From contig NZ_JAGHZS010000004.1 in NCBI RefSeq assembly GCF_017745275.1, forward strand, positions 248,001 to 312,000: DNA of 64,000 nt. The letters run 5' to 3'. Positions 29,356 through 37,271 of the stretch are shown here, one piece after another (the stretch's first letter is position 1; every line of letters starts with the position of its first letter). This DNA comes from Chitinophaga sp. Its GTDB lineage: Bacteria; Bacteroidota; Bacteroidia; Chitinophagales; Chitinophagaceae. A program made the position numbers and the translations under genes. Below the pieces are notes generated by a model, which saw only the letters and a list, made by a program, of their open reading frames with translations, searched no databases and was not told the DNA's origin.

Positions 29356-31268
29356 TGTACTTTAGCAAAAAAATATTTACCGTGCTCTGTTGGGCATTCG
29401 CGGGCATCAGTGCCGGCCATTGTGCCACACCCGACACGTTGCCTGCACTGATCCCGATGCCACAGGCAGTGAAAATGAATACCGGCCACTTTATTTTTAA
29501 TGCCAACACCGTGATACGCACAGAGGACGCAGCATCACCTGCCATCGCCTATTTCCGCGATCAACTGCGTACGCAAAAAATCAATACCCGGATAATCACA
29601 GGTGCCTCAGCCACCAAAGGAAAACAGGAATTGCTCATCACAGCTGCGGGCGCAGCACAGTTGCCGGCAGAAGGATATCGCCTGGAGATAACCTCCACCC
29701 GTATTAAACTCACCGGCAAGCAGGCAGGCATTTTTTATGGCATGCAAACATTGCTGCAACTGGTGGCTACCAATAGCAACAATGCCATTCCGTGCATGAC
29801 CATAGAAGACGCCCCCCGCTTCGGCTACAGGGGATTAATGCTGGATGTTTCCCGCCACTTCTTTACTGTACCACAGATTAAGCAACTGCTGGACCTGATG
29901 GCATATTATAAACTTAACCGTTTCCACTGGCATCTTACAGATGATCAGGGCTGGCGGCTGGAAATCAAAAGCTACCCTGAACTTACACAGGTAGGCGCCT
30001 GGCGCGTGCCCCGCATAGAGTTCAGCGGGAACACCCTGCCGCCGCAACCCGGCGAAAAGGCTACTGATGGTGGCTTCTACACCCAGGAACAAGTGCGCGA
30101 CATCATCCGCTACGCTGCCGAACGCCACATTGAAATTTTGCCTGAAATAGATGTACCGGGGCATTCCATGGCCGCCATTGCAGCATACCCTGAGCTTTGC
30201 GTTACGCGCGATAAAAGCATCCGCGTAAATCCCGGTAGCTCTTTCTCCAAATGGTTTGCAGATGGTAGCTATGAAATGTATGTAGATAATTCCCTTAATC
30301 CCACTAATGAAAAAGTATACGAATTCCTGGACAAGGTTTTCACAGAAGTAGCTGCCCTGTTTCCCTATCCCTATATCCATATCGGTGGCGATGAATGCTT
30401 CAAAGGCTTCTGGGAAAAGGATTCCACCATACAGCAATTTATGCGGGATCACCAGATCAAAAACACGCATGAATTACAACGCTACTTCATATCCCGGTTG
30501 AATAAAATCATTCTTTCCAAAAATAAAAAACTCATTGGCTGGGATGAGATCATGGAAGGCGACCTGGATGATCATGTAGCGGTGATGAATCGCTTCGGTG
30601 AAAAAGGTGCGATCACTCAAACTAAAAAAGGTATTGACATTGTGCTGGCACCGGGTAACAACGGCCTGTATTTCGATTACGCGCAAAGTACCTCCGACCA
30701 GGAGCCCTCCAGCCATGGCGGCGATGCCCCGGCCTGGAAAGCATACGACTATAACCCCGCATACACTTCCCTATCCCCCGCAGATCTTCAACATATCCTG
30801 GGAATAGAAGGCTGTATCTGGACGGAAAACATCCCGGATATTTCCAAACTGCAATATATGATGCTGCCCCGCCTCCTCGCCCTGGCAGAAGGCAGCTGGA
30901 CCAGCACCGGGCAGAAAGATTATTCCCGCTTTGCCAATACAGCGTTACCTGCTCATTTGGCAGTGTTTGACCGCACCGGGATGAACTACCGGGTACCTAC
31001 AGTGTTCCCGCTGTTTGATTCAACGATAGTGACGGATGCGTTTCCATTTGAAATAAAACAAATGCCCGTACCTGGCGCGAAAGTATATTACACGCTGAAT
31101 AACAGGCCGCCCGGCGACTACGATCATGAATATACGGGGCCCATTACTATCAACGTTCCCAGGGGCAAAAGCATTACGTTGAAAACAATTGTTGTTACCC
31201 CTGCAGGCCGCAGAAGCATTGTTACACGCACACTGCTGGACAATAGTCAACCACCTAACAAACAATAA
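29355..31268 (+). CDS. GH20 beta-N-acetylhexosaminidase
   Basis: Exported exo-enzyme removing terminal beta-linked GlcNAc or GalNAc by substrate-assisted catalysis. Signal sequence about 1-23, GH20b alpha/beta domain about 30-150, TIM barrel about 155-500 with GYRGLMLDVSRHFF, HWHLTDDQGWRLEIKSYPEL and the catalytic pair Asp346-Glu347 in HIGGDECFK. The last 70 residues (KVYYTLNNRPP, GPITINVPRG) resemble the C-terminal domain of chitobiase-type hexosaminidases. Length (637) is normal. Start overlaps the preceding stop by one base. It defines this PUL as acting on an N-acetylhexosamine-containing glycan such as chitin oligosaccharides or glycoprotein chains. Confidence 0.93.
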   Translation: MYFSKKIFTVLCWAFAGISAGHCATPDTLPALIPMPQAVKMNTGHFIFNANTVIRTEDAASPAIAYFRDQLRTQKINTRIITGASATKGKQELLITAAGAAQLPAEGYRLEITSTRIKLTGKQAGIFYGMQTLLQLVATNSNNAIPCMTIEDAPRFGYRGLMLDVSRHFFTVPQIKQLLDLMAYYKLNRFHWHLTDDQGWRLEIKSYPELTQVGAWRVPRIEFSGNTLPPQPGEKATDGGFYTQEQVRDIIRYAAERHIEILPEIDVPGHSMAAIAAYPELCVTRDKSIRVNPGSSFSKWFADGSYEMYVDNSLNPTNEKVYEFLDKVFTEVAALFPYPYIHIGGDECFKGFWEKDSTIQQFMRDHQIKNTHELQRYFISRLNKIILSKNKKLIGWDEIMEGDLDDHVAVMNRFGEKGAITQTKKGIDIVLAPGNNGLYFDYAQSTSDQEPSSHGGDAPAWKAYDYNPAYTSLSPADLQHILGIEGCIWTENIPDISKLQYMMLPRLLALAEGSWTSTGQKDYSRFANTALPAHLAVFDRTGMNYRVPTVFPLFDSTIVTDAFPFEIKQMPVPGAKVYYTLNNRPPGDYDHEYTGPITINVPRGKSITLKTIVVTPAGRRSIVTRTLLDNSQPPNKQ

Positions 31269-31273
31269 CCGCC

Positions 31274-34200
31274 ATGCAGAAAAGATTCTATCATACCATC
31301 TTATTCGCTGCTTTACTGGCTACAGGCCGTGTACAGGCCCAACAGCCACAACGGTTCGAAGACATCGCCTCCCACTTTAAGGCGCCCGGCAAAGATTTCG
31401 GCACGGTGCCCTTCTGGGTATGGAATTCAAAAGTGAACAAACGCGATATCGACTCCATGCTGAACGACTACCGTAAAAATGATTTCGGCGGCGTGATCAT
31501 TCACGCCCGCCCGGGATTGATCACGGAATACTTGTCCAAAGACTGGTACGACCTGTTTAAATATGCCATGGAACAAGGTAAGAAGGCAGGTCTTAACATC
31601 TGGATCTATGATGAAAACTCCTATCCTACCGGTTTTGCCGGAGGGCTGGTAGCTGATGAAATGCCGGAGGCTTACAACCAGGGACAGATGCTTTACATGG
31701 AGGAAGCCAATAAACTGCCGGATAACCTTTCTCCTTACTTTCTTTTTTTGAAAGAAGAAAATGGCAGGTATAAAGATATCACCGCTCACCTGGCAGATGA
31801 AAAAGATAAAACCGGCAACTACCGCTTCTTTAAGAAAGTAAACTACCAACGCTCCAACCGTGGATCAGTAGCGGGTCCTATTGGGGTATCGTATGTAGAC
31901 CTGATGGCGAAAGACGTTACCGAAAAATTCATTGATGTTACTTACAAAGGCTACGAAAAAGTAGCAGGCAACGAATTCGGCAAAACCATCAAAGGTGTTT
32001 TTTCTGATGAACCTACCATCATCAATGAAGGAAAGAATTGTGTACGCTGGACGCCGGATCTGTTCGATACTTTTTACAAGACCTGGGGCTACGATTTACG
32101 CCTGCAACTGCCGTCACTCTTCATAGAAACCGGCAACTGGAAGCAGGTACGCCACAATTATTACCAGGTACTGCTGCAGTTGTTTATTGACCGCTGGTCC
32201 AAACCGGTATCCACTTACATGGAAGCCAAACACCTGACCTGGACAGGACATTATTGGGAACATGGCTGGCCCAGTCCCTATCATGGTCCTGATAATATGG
32301 CCATGTATGCCTGGCATCAAATGCCCGGCATTGATATGCTGTTTAATCAATATAACGAAGATAAACCGGTGCAGTTTGGCAATATACGCGCTGTGAAAGA
32401 ACTGAGCAGTGTGGCGAATCAACTGGGTAAAACCCGCACGCTCTCTGAAACCTACGGTGGTGGCGGCTGGGAATTAACCTTCAAGGATATGAAACGCCTG
32501 GCGGATTGGCAATACGTACTTGGCGTAAACTTCATGAATCAGCATCTTTCGTTCATGACGTTAAGGGGTGCACGAAAATATGATTATCCACCAAGCTACT
32601 CTTATCATGAGCCATGGTGGCCATACTACCGGAGTATGAATCATTACTTTTCGCGCATGCAGTATATCATTTCCAGGGGGCAGCAACATAATGACATACT
32701 TGTACTGGAGCCTACTACCTCCGCCTGGATGTATTATGCCCGTGATGCGGAAAATAAACGCTTCTTCGATATCACCAAACGCTTCAACGACTTCGTAACG
32801 CTGATGCAGCGGTCCTTCCTTGAATATGACCTGGGCTCAGAAAATATCATCAAAGATCATGGCCGCGTGGATGGAAATAAATTTGTCATCGGTCAACGTG
32901 GCTACCAGGTAGTGGTCATTCCGCCAGGCATGGAAAGCATTGACGGCCCTACTTTCCGCCTGCTGAAAAAATTCATCGCTGCAGGAGGGCAGGTGGTTTG
33001 TTTTGAACAACTGCAACTGGTGGATGGTGCAGCCAATAGTGAACTCACAGCGCTCCCCTTGCCGAAGGTCAGCGAGGTAAGCCGGGCGTCGCTTCAGCAA
33101 CAGCTACACAATACTGGCTTCAGCATGGTACCTGCAACCGGCGATAGCATTGGCGGCAATATCTATCACCACCGTCGTAAACTGGCCAATGGAGAGCTGC
33201 TGTTGCTCACCAATGCCAGTATGACCAATACAGCAATCGGCAAAATCACCATGCCCGGTAAGGATGTACTGGCCCTGGATTTGGGAGATGGGAATATCTC
33301 CCGTTATGCGTATACCCCACAAAATACCGCGGTGACGTTTGCATTCAACGTGCCGCCCGCGGGTAGCCTGATGCTGTTTGTGGCTGATAAAAAGATGACG
33401 GGGTATCAAGAAAGGAATAGACCCGCTGATTGGGTAACGGTGGATGCTTCTCCTACAGTGGTAAACAGACCGGCCTATAACACCCTGACGATCGATTTTT
33501 GCGACCTGTATCTTCATCGGCCGGATTCCAATTATAGCCACCTCCATGTAGGCGTAGCTTCCAACACAGCATTCAAACATTTCGGATTTACCGATGGTGT
33601 GGGCAATCCATGGAATAACCGTACACAGTACAAGAATGCCATTGTAAGCAGGGACACCTTCTCTATCGGTACCGGCTATACGGCGGTGTATCATTTTAAC
33701 ATAAAAACCGGCATAGATACCCGTCAGTTTAAAGCGGTTATTGAACAACCGGGGCTTTGGAAAGATGTAAAAGTGAACGGCGTTGCCGTAAAAAACGAAC
33801 CCGGCGAATGGTGGCTGGACCGTTCTTATGGCGTCTTTAAAATAGGTGACCACCTGAAAACCGGCGACAACGAAGTTGCGGTGACCGTATCTCCCATGAG
33901 TGTATTTGCAGAAATAGAACCCATTTATATTCTTGGCAACTTCAACCTGGAAGCGGCGCAGCAGGGATGGGATATAGTGGCGCCGCAGCCTTTACAACCG
34001 GGTGCCTGGAATAAACAGGGTTTACCACTATATGGCCAGCAAATTTCTTACACAAAAACATTTAACGTAGCCAACCCCGCTCAAACCTATGCCGTGGAAC
34101 TCGACAATTGGAAAGGCACCGTAGCCACTGTAGAAGTGAATGGTGTATTGGCGGGCAATATCATCGGTGAACCCAACCGGCTCGAGATCAGCAAATGGGT

Positions 34201-34399
34201 AAAAAAAGGAAGCAATAAAATAGCAGTAAATATAACTGGTAGTTTAAAGAATGTTTTAGGACCATTCTACAATAAGCCGGTTCCCGGCCTGGTAGATCCC
34301 GGAAAGTGGTATAATATAAAGGTACAACCACCCGGTAGCGAATACGATTTATATGACTATGGCCTCCTGAAAGACTACAGGATCATAGTTCAACGGTGA
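31274..34399 (+). CDS. Large secreted glycoside-hydrolase-like protein (GH106/jelly-roll type)
   Basis: 1041 residues with a signal peptide (about 1-22). The N-terminus FGTVPFWVWNSKVNKRDIDS, followed by DFGGVIIHARPG and NIWIYDENSYPTGFAGG, is the signature of a large Bacteroidota family usually annotated as glycosyl hydrolase near GH106 (alpha-L-rhamnosidase). A TIM-barrel-like half runs to about residue 600 (HYWEHGWPSPYHGPDN, ETYGGGGWELTFKDM). The C-terminal third holds beta-sandwich domains, the last (about 900-1030, SYTKTFNVANPAQTYAVEL) like a GH2-type sugar-binding jelly roll. Many relatives are uncharacterised, so rhamnosidase activity is only a possibility. Last gene of the operon, five bases after GH20, followed by a strong terminator. 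Confidence 0.75.
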   Translation: MQKRFYHTILFAALLATGRVQAQQPQRFEDIASHFKAPGKDFGTVPFWVWNSKVNKRDIDSMLNDYRKNDFGGVIIHARPGLITEYLSKDWYDLFKYAMEQGKKAGLNIWIYDENSYPTGFAGGLVADEMPEAYNQGQMLYMEEANKLPDNLSPYFLFLKEENGRYKDITAHLADEKDKTGNYRFFKKVNYQRSNRGSVAGPIGVSYVDLMAKDVTEKFIDVTYKGYEKVAGNEFGKTIKGVFSDEPTIINEGKNCVRWTPDLFDTFYKTWGYDLRLQLPSLFIETGNWKQVRHNYYQVLLQLFIDRWSKPVSTYMEAKHLTWTGHYWEHGWPSPYHGPDNMAMYAWHQMPGIDMLFNQYNEDKPVQFGNIRAVKELSSVANQLGKTRTLSETYGGGGWELTFKDMKRLADWQYVLGVNFMNQHLSFMTLRGARKYDYPPSYSYHEPWWPYYRSMNHYFSRMQYIISRGQQHNDILVLEPTTSAWMYYARDAENKRFFDITKRFNDFVTLMQRSFLEYDLGSENIIKDHGRVDGNKFVIGQRGYQVVVIPPGMESIDGPTFRLLKKFIAAGGQVVCFEQLQLVDGAANSELTALPLPKVSEVSRASLQQQLHNTGFSMVPATGDSIGGNIYHHRRKLANGELLLLTNASMTNTAIGKITMPGKDVLALDLGDGNISRYAYTPQNTAVTFAFNVPPAGSLMLFVADKKMTGYQERNRPADWVTVDASPTVVNRPAYNTLTIDFCDLYLHRPDSNYSHLHVGVASNTAFKHFGFTDGVGNPWNNRTQYKNAIVSRDTFSIGTGYTAVYHFNIKTGIDTRQFKAVIEQPGLWKDVKVNGVAVKNEPGEWWLDRSYGVFKIGDHLKTGDNEVAVTVSPMSVFAEIEPIYILGNFNLEAAQQGWDIVAPQPLQPGAWNKQGLPLYGQQISYTKTFNVANPAQTYAVELDNWKGTVATVEVNGVLAGNIIGEPNRLEISKWVKKGSNKIAVNITGSLKNVLGPFYNKPVPGLVDPGKWYNIKVQPPGSEYDLYDYGLLKDYRIIVQR

Positions 34400-34410
34400 T
34401 GATGACTATA

Positions 34411-34440
34411 GCGCCTGCGTCTGCAGGCGCTCTTCTTTTT
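34411..34440 (+). terminator. Rho-independent terminator closing the GH20 PUL
   Basis: Perfect 8-bp GC-rich stem GCGCCTGC (34411-34418) and GCAGGCGC (34423-34430) with loop GTCT, followed by TCTTCTTTTT. It lies 11 nt after the stop of the GH106-like gene. Confidence 0.9.
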
Positions 34441-34460
34441 CGTATAGCCGGGTACGTATT

Positions 34461-35444
34461 TTACGCGATCCTCTTTATCCGTCTTATTACAGTATAATCT
34501 CCCGTAATTTCTTCTTTATAGTTCATATCATCATCGAAAATACCTGGATCCCGGAAATAAGTGCCCACACTGAGATACCCAAGATCCAATCCTCCACCGC
34601 CACAGAGGTTACAACCACCATCGCCGCCTTTAAGGAACCATTTACTATCCATCATTACCTCGGAGTGATATGGATTATGGGCGATCACCAGTCCGAACTG
34701 ATTGGGCGTATCCAGGTAATTTTCCTCCTCACTGCCTTCTCTTCTGGCATACGCATAATTTTTATTGTAATCAATCCCATCTCCCCAGGGAAACAACGTG
34801 CGGGAGCCGCCGCCACAGAGGTATTCCCATTCATCTTCCGTGGGCAGGCGGAAGCCGGTGGCGGTTATTTCCTGAACCAGTTCCTGGTGAGAAGAGGGTT
34901 GATACAGGAATGCCTGAATATGGTCTCCGTCTTTTACCAGCCGGAAAGCATCATTCACCGTATAATTCCAGTGCTCCCGTGAGGAAGCTTTTACCTCAGC
35001 GAAAGTTTTCTCAAAATATTCATCCGCTGTCAGCCGCTCATCTGTTAGCGCTACCGGAAAATATCCTGTTGCCTGGTAGTTTCGTTCCACGATCATAGGG
35101 CCGATGGTCACCGTACGCACCGGCGACAGCCGCTCGCGGATGTAGTTGTCCATCTCCTCAAAATTATCATTAAACATAGCGCCCATATTAGCGCGGTTTT
35201 CGGCGGGTATATTCCAGGAGTCAAGGCCCAATACCACGGTATCGCCGGGCACAAAAACAAACTCAGCTCCGTTCAGCGACAGCACAGCGGTAAAAGTACG
35301 CTGCCCAAATTTCTCAAACGTTTCAAAATGGCTGATCGTAAATTCAGGGAACCGGGTATTGATCAACTGTTGCAAGATCTTCTCCGCTTCAGACCGGGGT
35401 AAGGCATTCCACAACTTGCGGTCGTATATATGGGTTATACTCAT
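34461..35444 (-). CDS. SUMF1/formylglycine-generating-enzyme-like domain protein, cytoplasmic
   Basis: A 327-residue protein with no signal peptide or membrane helix. The core signature GFRLPTEDEWEYLCGGGSRT (198-217) followed by LFPWGDGID (217-225) is that of the SUMF1/FGE-sulfatase fold (C-type-lectin-like). The usual late RGGSW-type segment is replaced by FLKGGDGGCNLCGGGGLDLG (271-290), with a CxxC pair at Cys278 and Cys281. The N-terminal 190 residues have no recognised domain. No sulfatase or anaerobic maturase lies nearby, so sulfatase activation is doubtful; many SUMF1-fold proteins serve other roles. Appears to be a single-gene unit, converging on the GH20 PUL terminator. Confidence 0.65.
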   Translation of the reverse strand: MSITHIYDRKLWNALPRSEAEKILQQLINTRFPEFTISHFETFEKFGQRTFTAVLSLNGAEFVFVPGDTVVLGLDSWNIPAENRANMGAMFNDNFEEMDNYIRERLSPVRTVTIGPMIVERNYQATGYFPVALTDERLTADEYFEKTFAEVKASSREHWNYTVNDAFRLVKDGDHIQAFLYQPSSHQELVQEITATGFRLPTEDEWEYLCGGGSRTLFPWGDGIDYNKNYAYARREGSEEENYLDTPNQFGLVIAHNPYHSEVMMDSKWFLKGGDGGCNLCGGGGLDLGYLSVGTYFRDPGIFDDDMNYKEEITGDYTVIRRIKRIA

Positions 35445-35516
35445 GAAAATTCAGGATGATTAATGCGCGCTAATTTAGCCAAACTTTCAGAAAGCCTGCC
35501 TGGTCATTCCTTCTTC

Positions 35517-36377
35517 TTAATATTTTCTCACATAAGCCAGGTAAGTCCTGATGTCATTTTCTAATTGTTGAGGATACTGATACCCCAATACTTCGGCCAG
35601 CTCCACCCCTAACTCGTGTCCTAAGTCGGCATAGGCAAATAATGCCCGCCAATTGTCTGCGATATCACTCCCGGAAAAGGTGGCTTCTATTCGTTGCCAG
35701 AGTGCAGGAGGCAGATATTTTTTAAATAGACGCCCATGTTTGTTGGTAGTAATATTCCAGTTGTGTTTTACTGCAATATACCATTCAATCATCGGCACCA
35801 AATAGTCCGTTCTCATCATATCCTCGCTCATGAATTTTGCATAGAAAATTTCGTCGCGGGCAAGGCATTTGGCTACATAGGTCATATCCCACCAAAAATC
35901 ATTCAATAGCTGGTTGAATCTTTGTTCCGTTGGCTTTTCAATGATCACCGACTGATATGTAGGCGCTTTCATGTGATGCGTCAGTCCCTCTTTATCTACC
36001 AATACTTTATAACCTACATCCCAATCTTCCGGCAATTGTTCGTTGTTCACTTCTGCTATAAATACTGCTTTGCTGCAAAGTTTAAAATCCACTTTTACAT
36101 AATCATCATACAGTACCATCCGCATTGCATTTTTGCCGTCAAAAGCATCCACGTCCTCTGCCACTTTCGCGATCACTTTTCCAAAGGTGGAAAGCCAACT
36201 GTCGTCTTGTAAAAATGCGGGCAAATCATCCATGACCAATTCTATATCCAGGTCGCTGAAATCGTCCTGTGGCGCATTAGGATTGGTCAGGGAGCTGGTT
36301 TGCAATACTGCTCTTATAATGCCGTTGTTCCTGGCCCATGTTATGATTTCATCCAATTTTTTGTTCCGGTTCTTCAT
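35517..36377 (-). CDS. Aminoglycoside 6-adenylyltransferase (ANT(6))-like nucleotidyltransferase
   Basis: A 286-residue cytoplasmic protein of the streptomycin adenylyltransferase family (Adenyl_transf). The N-terminal signature TNPNAPQDDFSDLDIELVMD carries the metal-binding Asp42 and Asp44. NAMRMVLYDDYVKVDFKL gives the third acidic strand, and later FWWDMTYVAKCLARDE, PMIEWYIAVKHNW and GRLFKKYLPPALW match ANT(6) helices. The residues before TNPN, normally GSR in ANT(6) enzymes, read SSL here (AVLQTSSLTNPN). This may lower nucleotide transfer or reflect another substrate. Chromosomal context without mobile genes suggests an intrinsic housekeeping relative rather than acquired resistance. Confidence 0.8.
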   Translation of the reverse strand: MKNRNKKLDEIITWARNNGIIRAVLQTSSLTNPNAPQDDFSDLDIELVMDDLPAFLQDDSWLSTFGKVIAKVAEDVDAFDGKNAMRMVLYDDYVKVDFKLCSKAVFIAEVNNEQLPEDWDVGYKVLVDKEGLTHHMKAPTYQSVIIEKPTEQRFNQLLNDFWWDMTYVAKCLARDEIFYAKFMSEDMMRTDYLVPMIEWYIAVKHNWNITTNKHGRLFKKYLPPALWQRIEATFSGSDIADNWRALFAYADLGHELGVELAEVLGYQYPQQLENDIRTYLAYVRKY

Positions 36378-36471
36378 CTGGTGTTTGTTTAAAAATTCAA
36401 CTATTTAAATGTAGAAAAAAAAGTGACACCATCAGGTCTGCTGATAAAGGTGACTATTTTGCTTAATGGCA
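36378..36471. other. AT-rich spacer upstream of the ANT(6)-like gene
   Basis: First part of a 306-nt stretch with no complete gene (36378-36683). It contains an A8 run and probably the promoter of the minus-strand nucleotidyltransferase, but no clear -33/-7 elements were recognised. The remainder of the stretch is covered by the relic ORF and the palindromic operator listed separately. Confidence 0.3.
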
Positions 36472-36640
36472 CTACTTTTCCATTTGCTGCAACGATCGTA
36501 CGTATTCTACCCAATCGGGCACCCATCTGCCACGCCCACCGTAGGCGTTCCATGGAAGGTTACCTTGCTGCTTTGCCTGGATCAGAAATGTTCTGTGCTG
36601 TGTACTGTTCAAATATTTTTTTGAAGATGCGATTAATTTC
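36472..36640 (-). pseudogene. Probable C-terminal relic of an unknown gene
   Basis: An open frame on the minus strand, ending in TAG at 36472-36474, reads like a natural protein C-terminus (for example LIQAKQQGNLPWNAYGGRGR, then WVPDWVEYVRSLQQMEK) with well-mixed residues. It has no usable start: upstream the frame runs through the methyltransferase promoter region and meets a stop near 36680. It is best explained as the remaining 3' end of a gene whose front was lost when the methyltransferase unit was placed here. I do not recognise the family. Confidence 0.35.
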
Positions 36641-36647
36641 CTAGCTT

Positions 36648-36666
36648 TACTTTGTAATACAAAGTA
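36648..36666 (+). promoter_or_regulatory. Perfect palindromic operator TACTTTGTAATACAAAGTA over the methyltransferase promoter
   Basis: Arms TACTTTGT (36648-36655) and ACAAAGTA (36659-36666) pair perfectly around AAT. The site ends 17 nt before the methyltransferase ATG. The left arm TACTTTG also resembles a Bacteroidota -7 element. A dimeric repressor bound here would cover the promoter; a PadR- or MarR-like winged-helix protein is a guess. No such regulator is encoded in the window. Confidence 0.65.
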
Positions 36667-36683
36667 CTTTTCAACAATTCAAA

Positions 36684-37271
36684 ATGAGCCAGACAATCGC
36701 TGATTTTTATAATCGCCTGTACTTCCTATACCCTGTTGTCAACTACTTTTTAAAACGGCAAAAACAGGTACTTTTTGAAGAAGTGAATAAAATACCGGCG
36801 GGGAAACTGCTGGAAATTGGCGTAGGGACCGGGTCACATTTATCCCTTTATAAAGCGCACCAGGTAACAGGCATCGACATTTCCACTGCGATGCTTGACA
36901 TCGCGAAACTTGCGGATAGCAACGCTACGCTGCTACTCATGAACGGGGAGCAATTATCCTTTCCGGATGCTTGTTTTGATTATGTTGTTGTGGCGCATGT
37001 GCTGGCGGTAACTGCTAATCCGGATCAACTATTGGATGAAGTATACCGGGTATTGAAGCCGGCGGGAAAACTGTTTGTCCTGAATCATTTTACACCTGAC
37101 AACCCATTAAAGTGGATCGACTGGCTATCTCAACCCTTATGCCGGCTATTGCATGTAAGATCATTTTTTCATGTGGAACAGATACAAGGGTTCCGGCAGT
37201 TTACCCTATGCAGCACAACAGCGCTCGGAACAGGCGCTTATTACAAACTATTTATCTTCCACAAACCTTGA
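36684..37271 (+). CDS. Class I SAM-dependent methyltransferase (PmtA/UbiE-like)
   Basis: Cytoplasmic 195-residue methyltransferase. Motif I is KLLEIGVGTGSHLSLY (41-56) and motif II VTGIDISTAMLDIAK with acidic Asp65 for SAM ribose. Then SFPDACFDYVVVAHVLAVT and LLDEVYRVLKPAGKLFVLNH complete the Methyltransf_11 fold. The N-terminal FYNRLYFLYPVVNYFLKRQK and the overall pattern resemble phosphatidylethanolamine N-methyltransferases of the PmtA type, so a lipid substrate is plausible but unproven. Its last four bases overlap the TTG start of the VanZ-like gene, and a palindromic operator lies directly upstream. Confidence 0.85.
   Translation: MSQTIADFYNRLYFLYPVVNYFLKRQKQVLFEEVNKIPAGKLLEIGVGTGSHLSLYKAHQVTGIDISTAMLDIAKLADSNATLLLMNGEQLSFPDACFDYVVVAHVLAVTANPDQLLDEVYRVLKPAGKLFVLNHFTPDNPLKWIDWLSQPLCRLLHVRSFFHVEQIQGFRQFTLCSTTALGTGAYYKLFIFHKP

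Noticed and set aside
37112..37267. Upstream ATG extension of the VanZ-like gene
   Set aside because: The extra 52 codons are just the methyltransferase gene read in another frame and do not resemble a membrane protein N-terminus.
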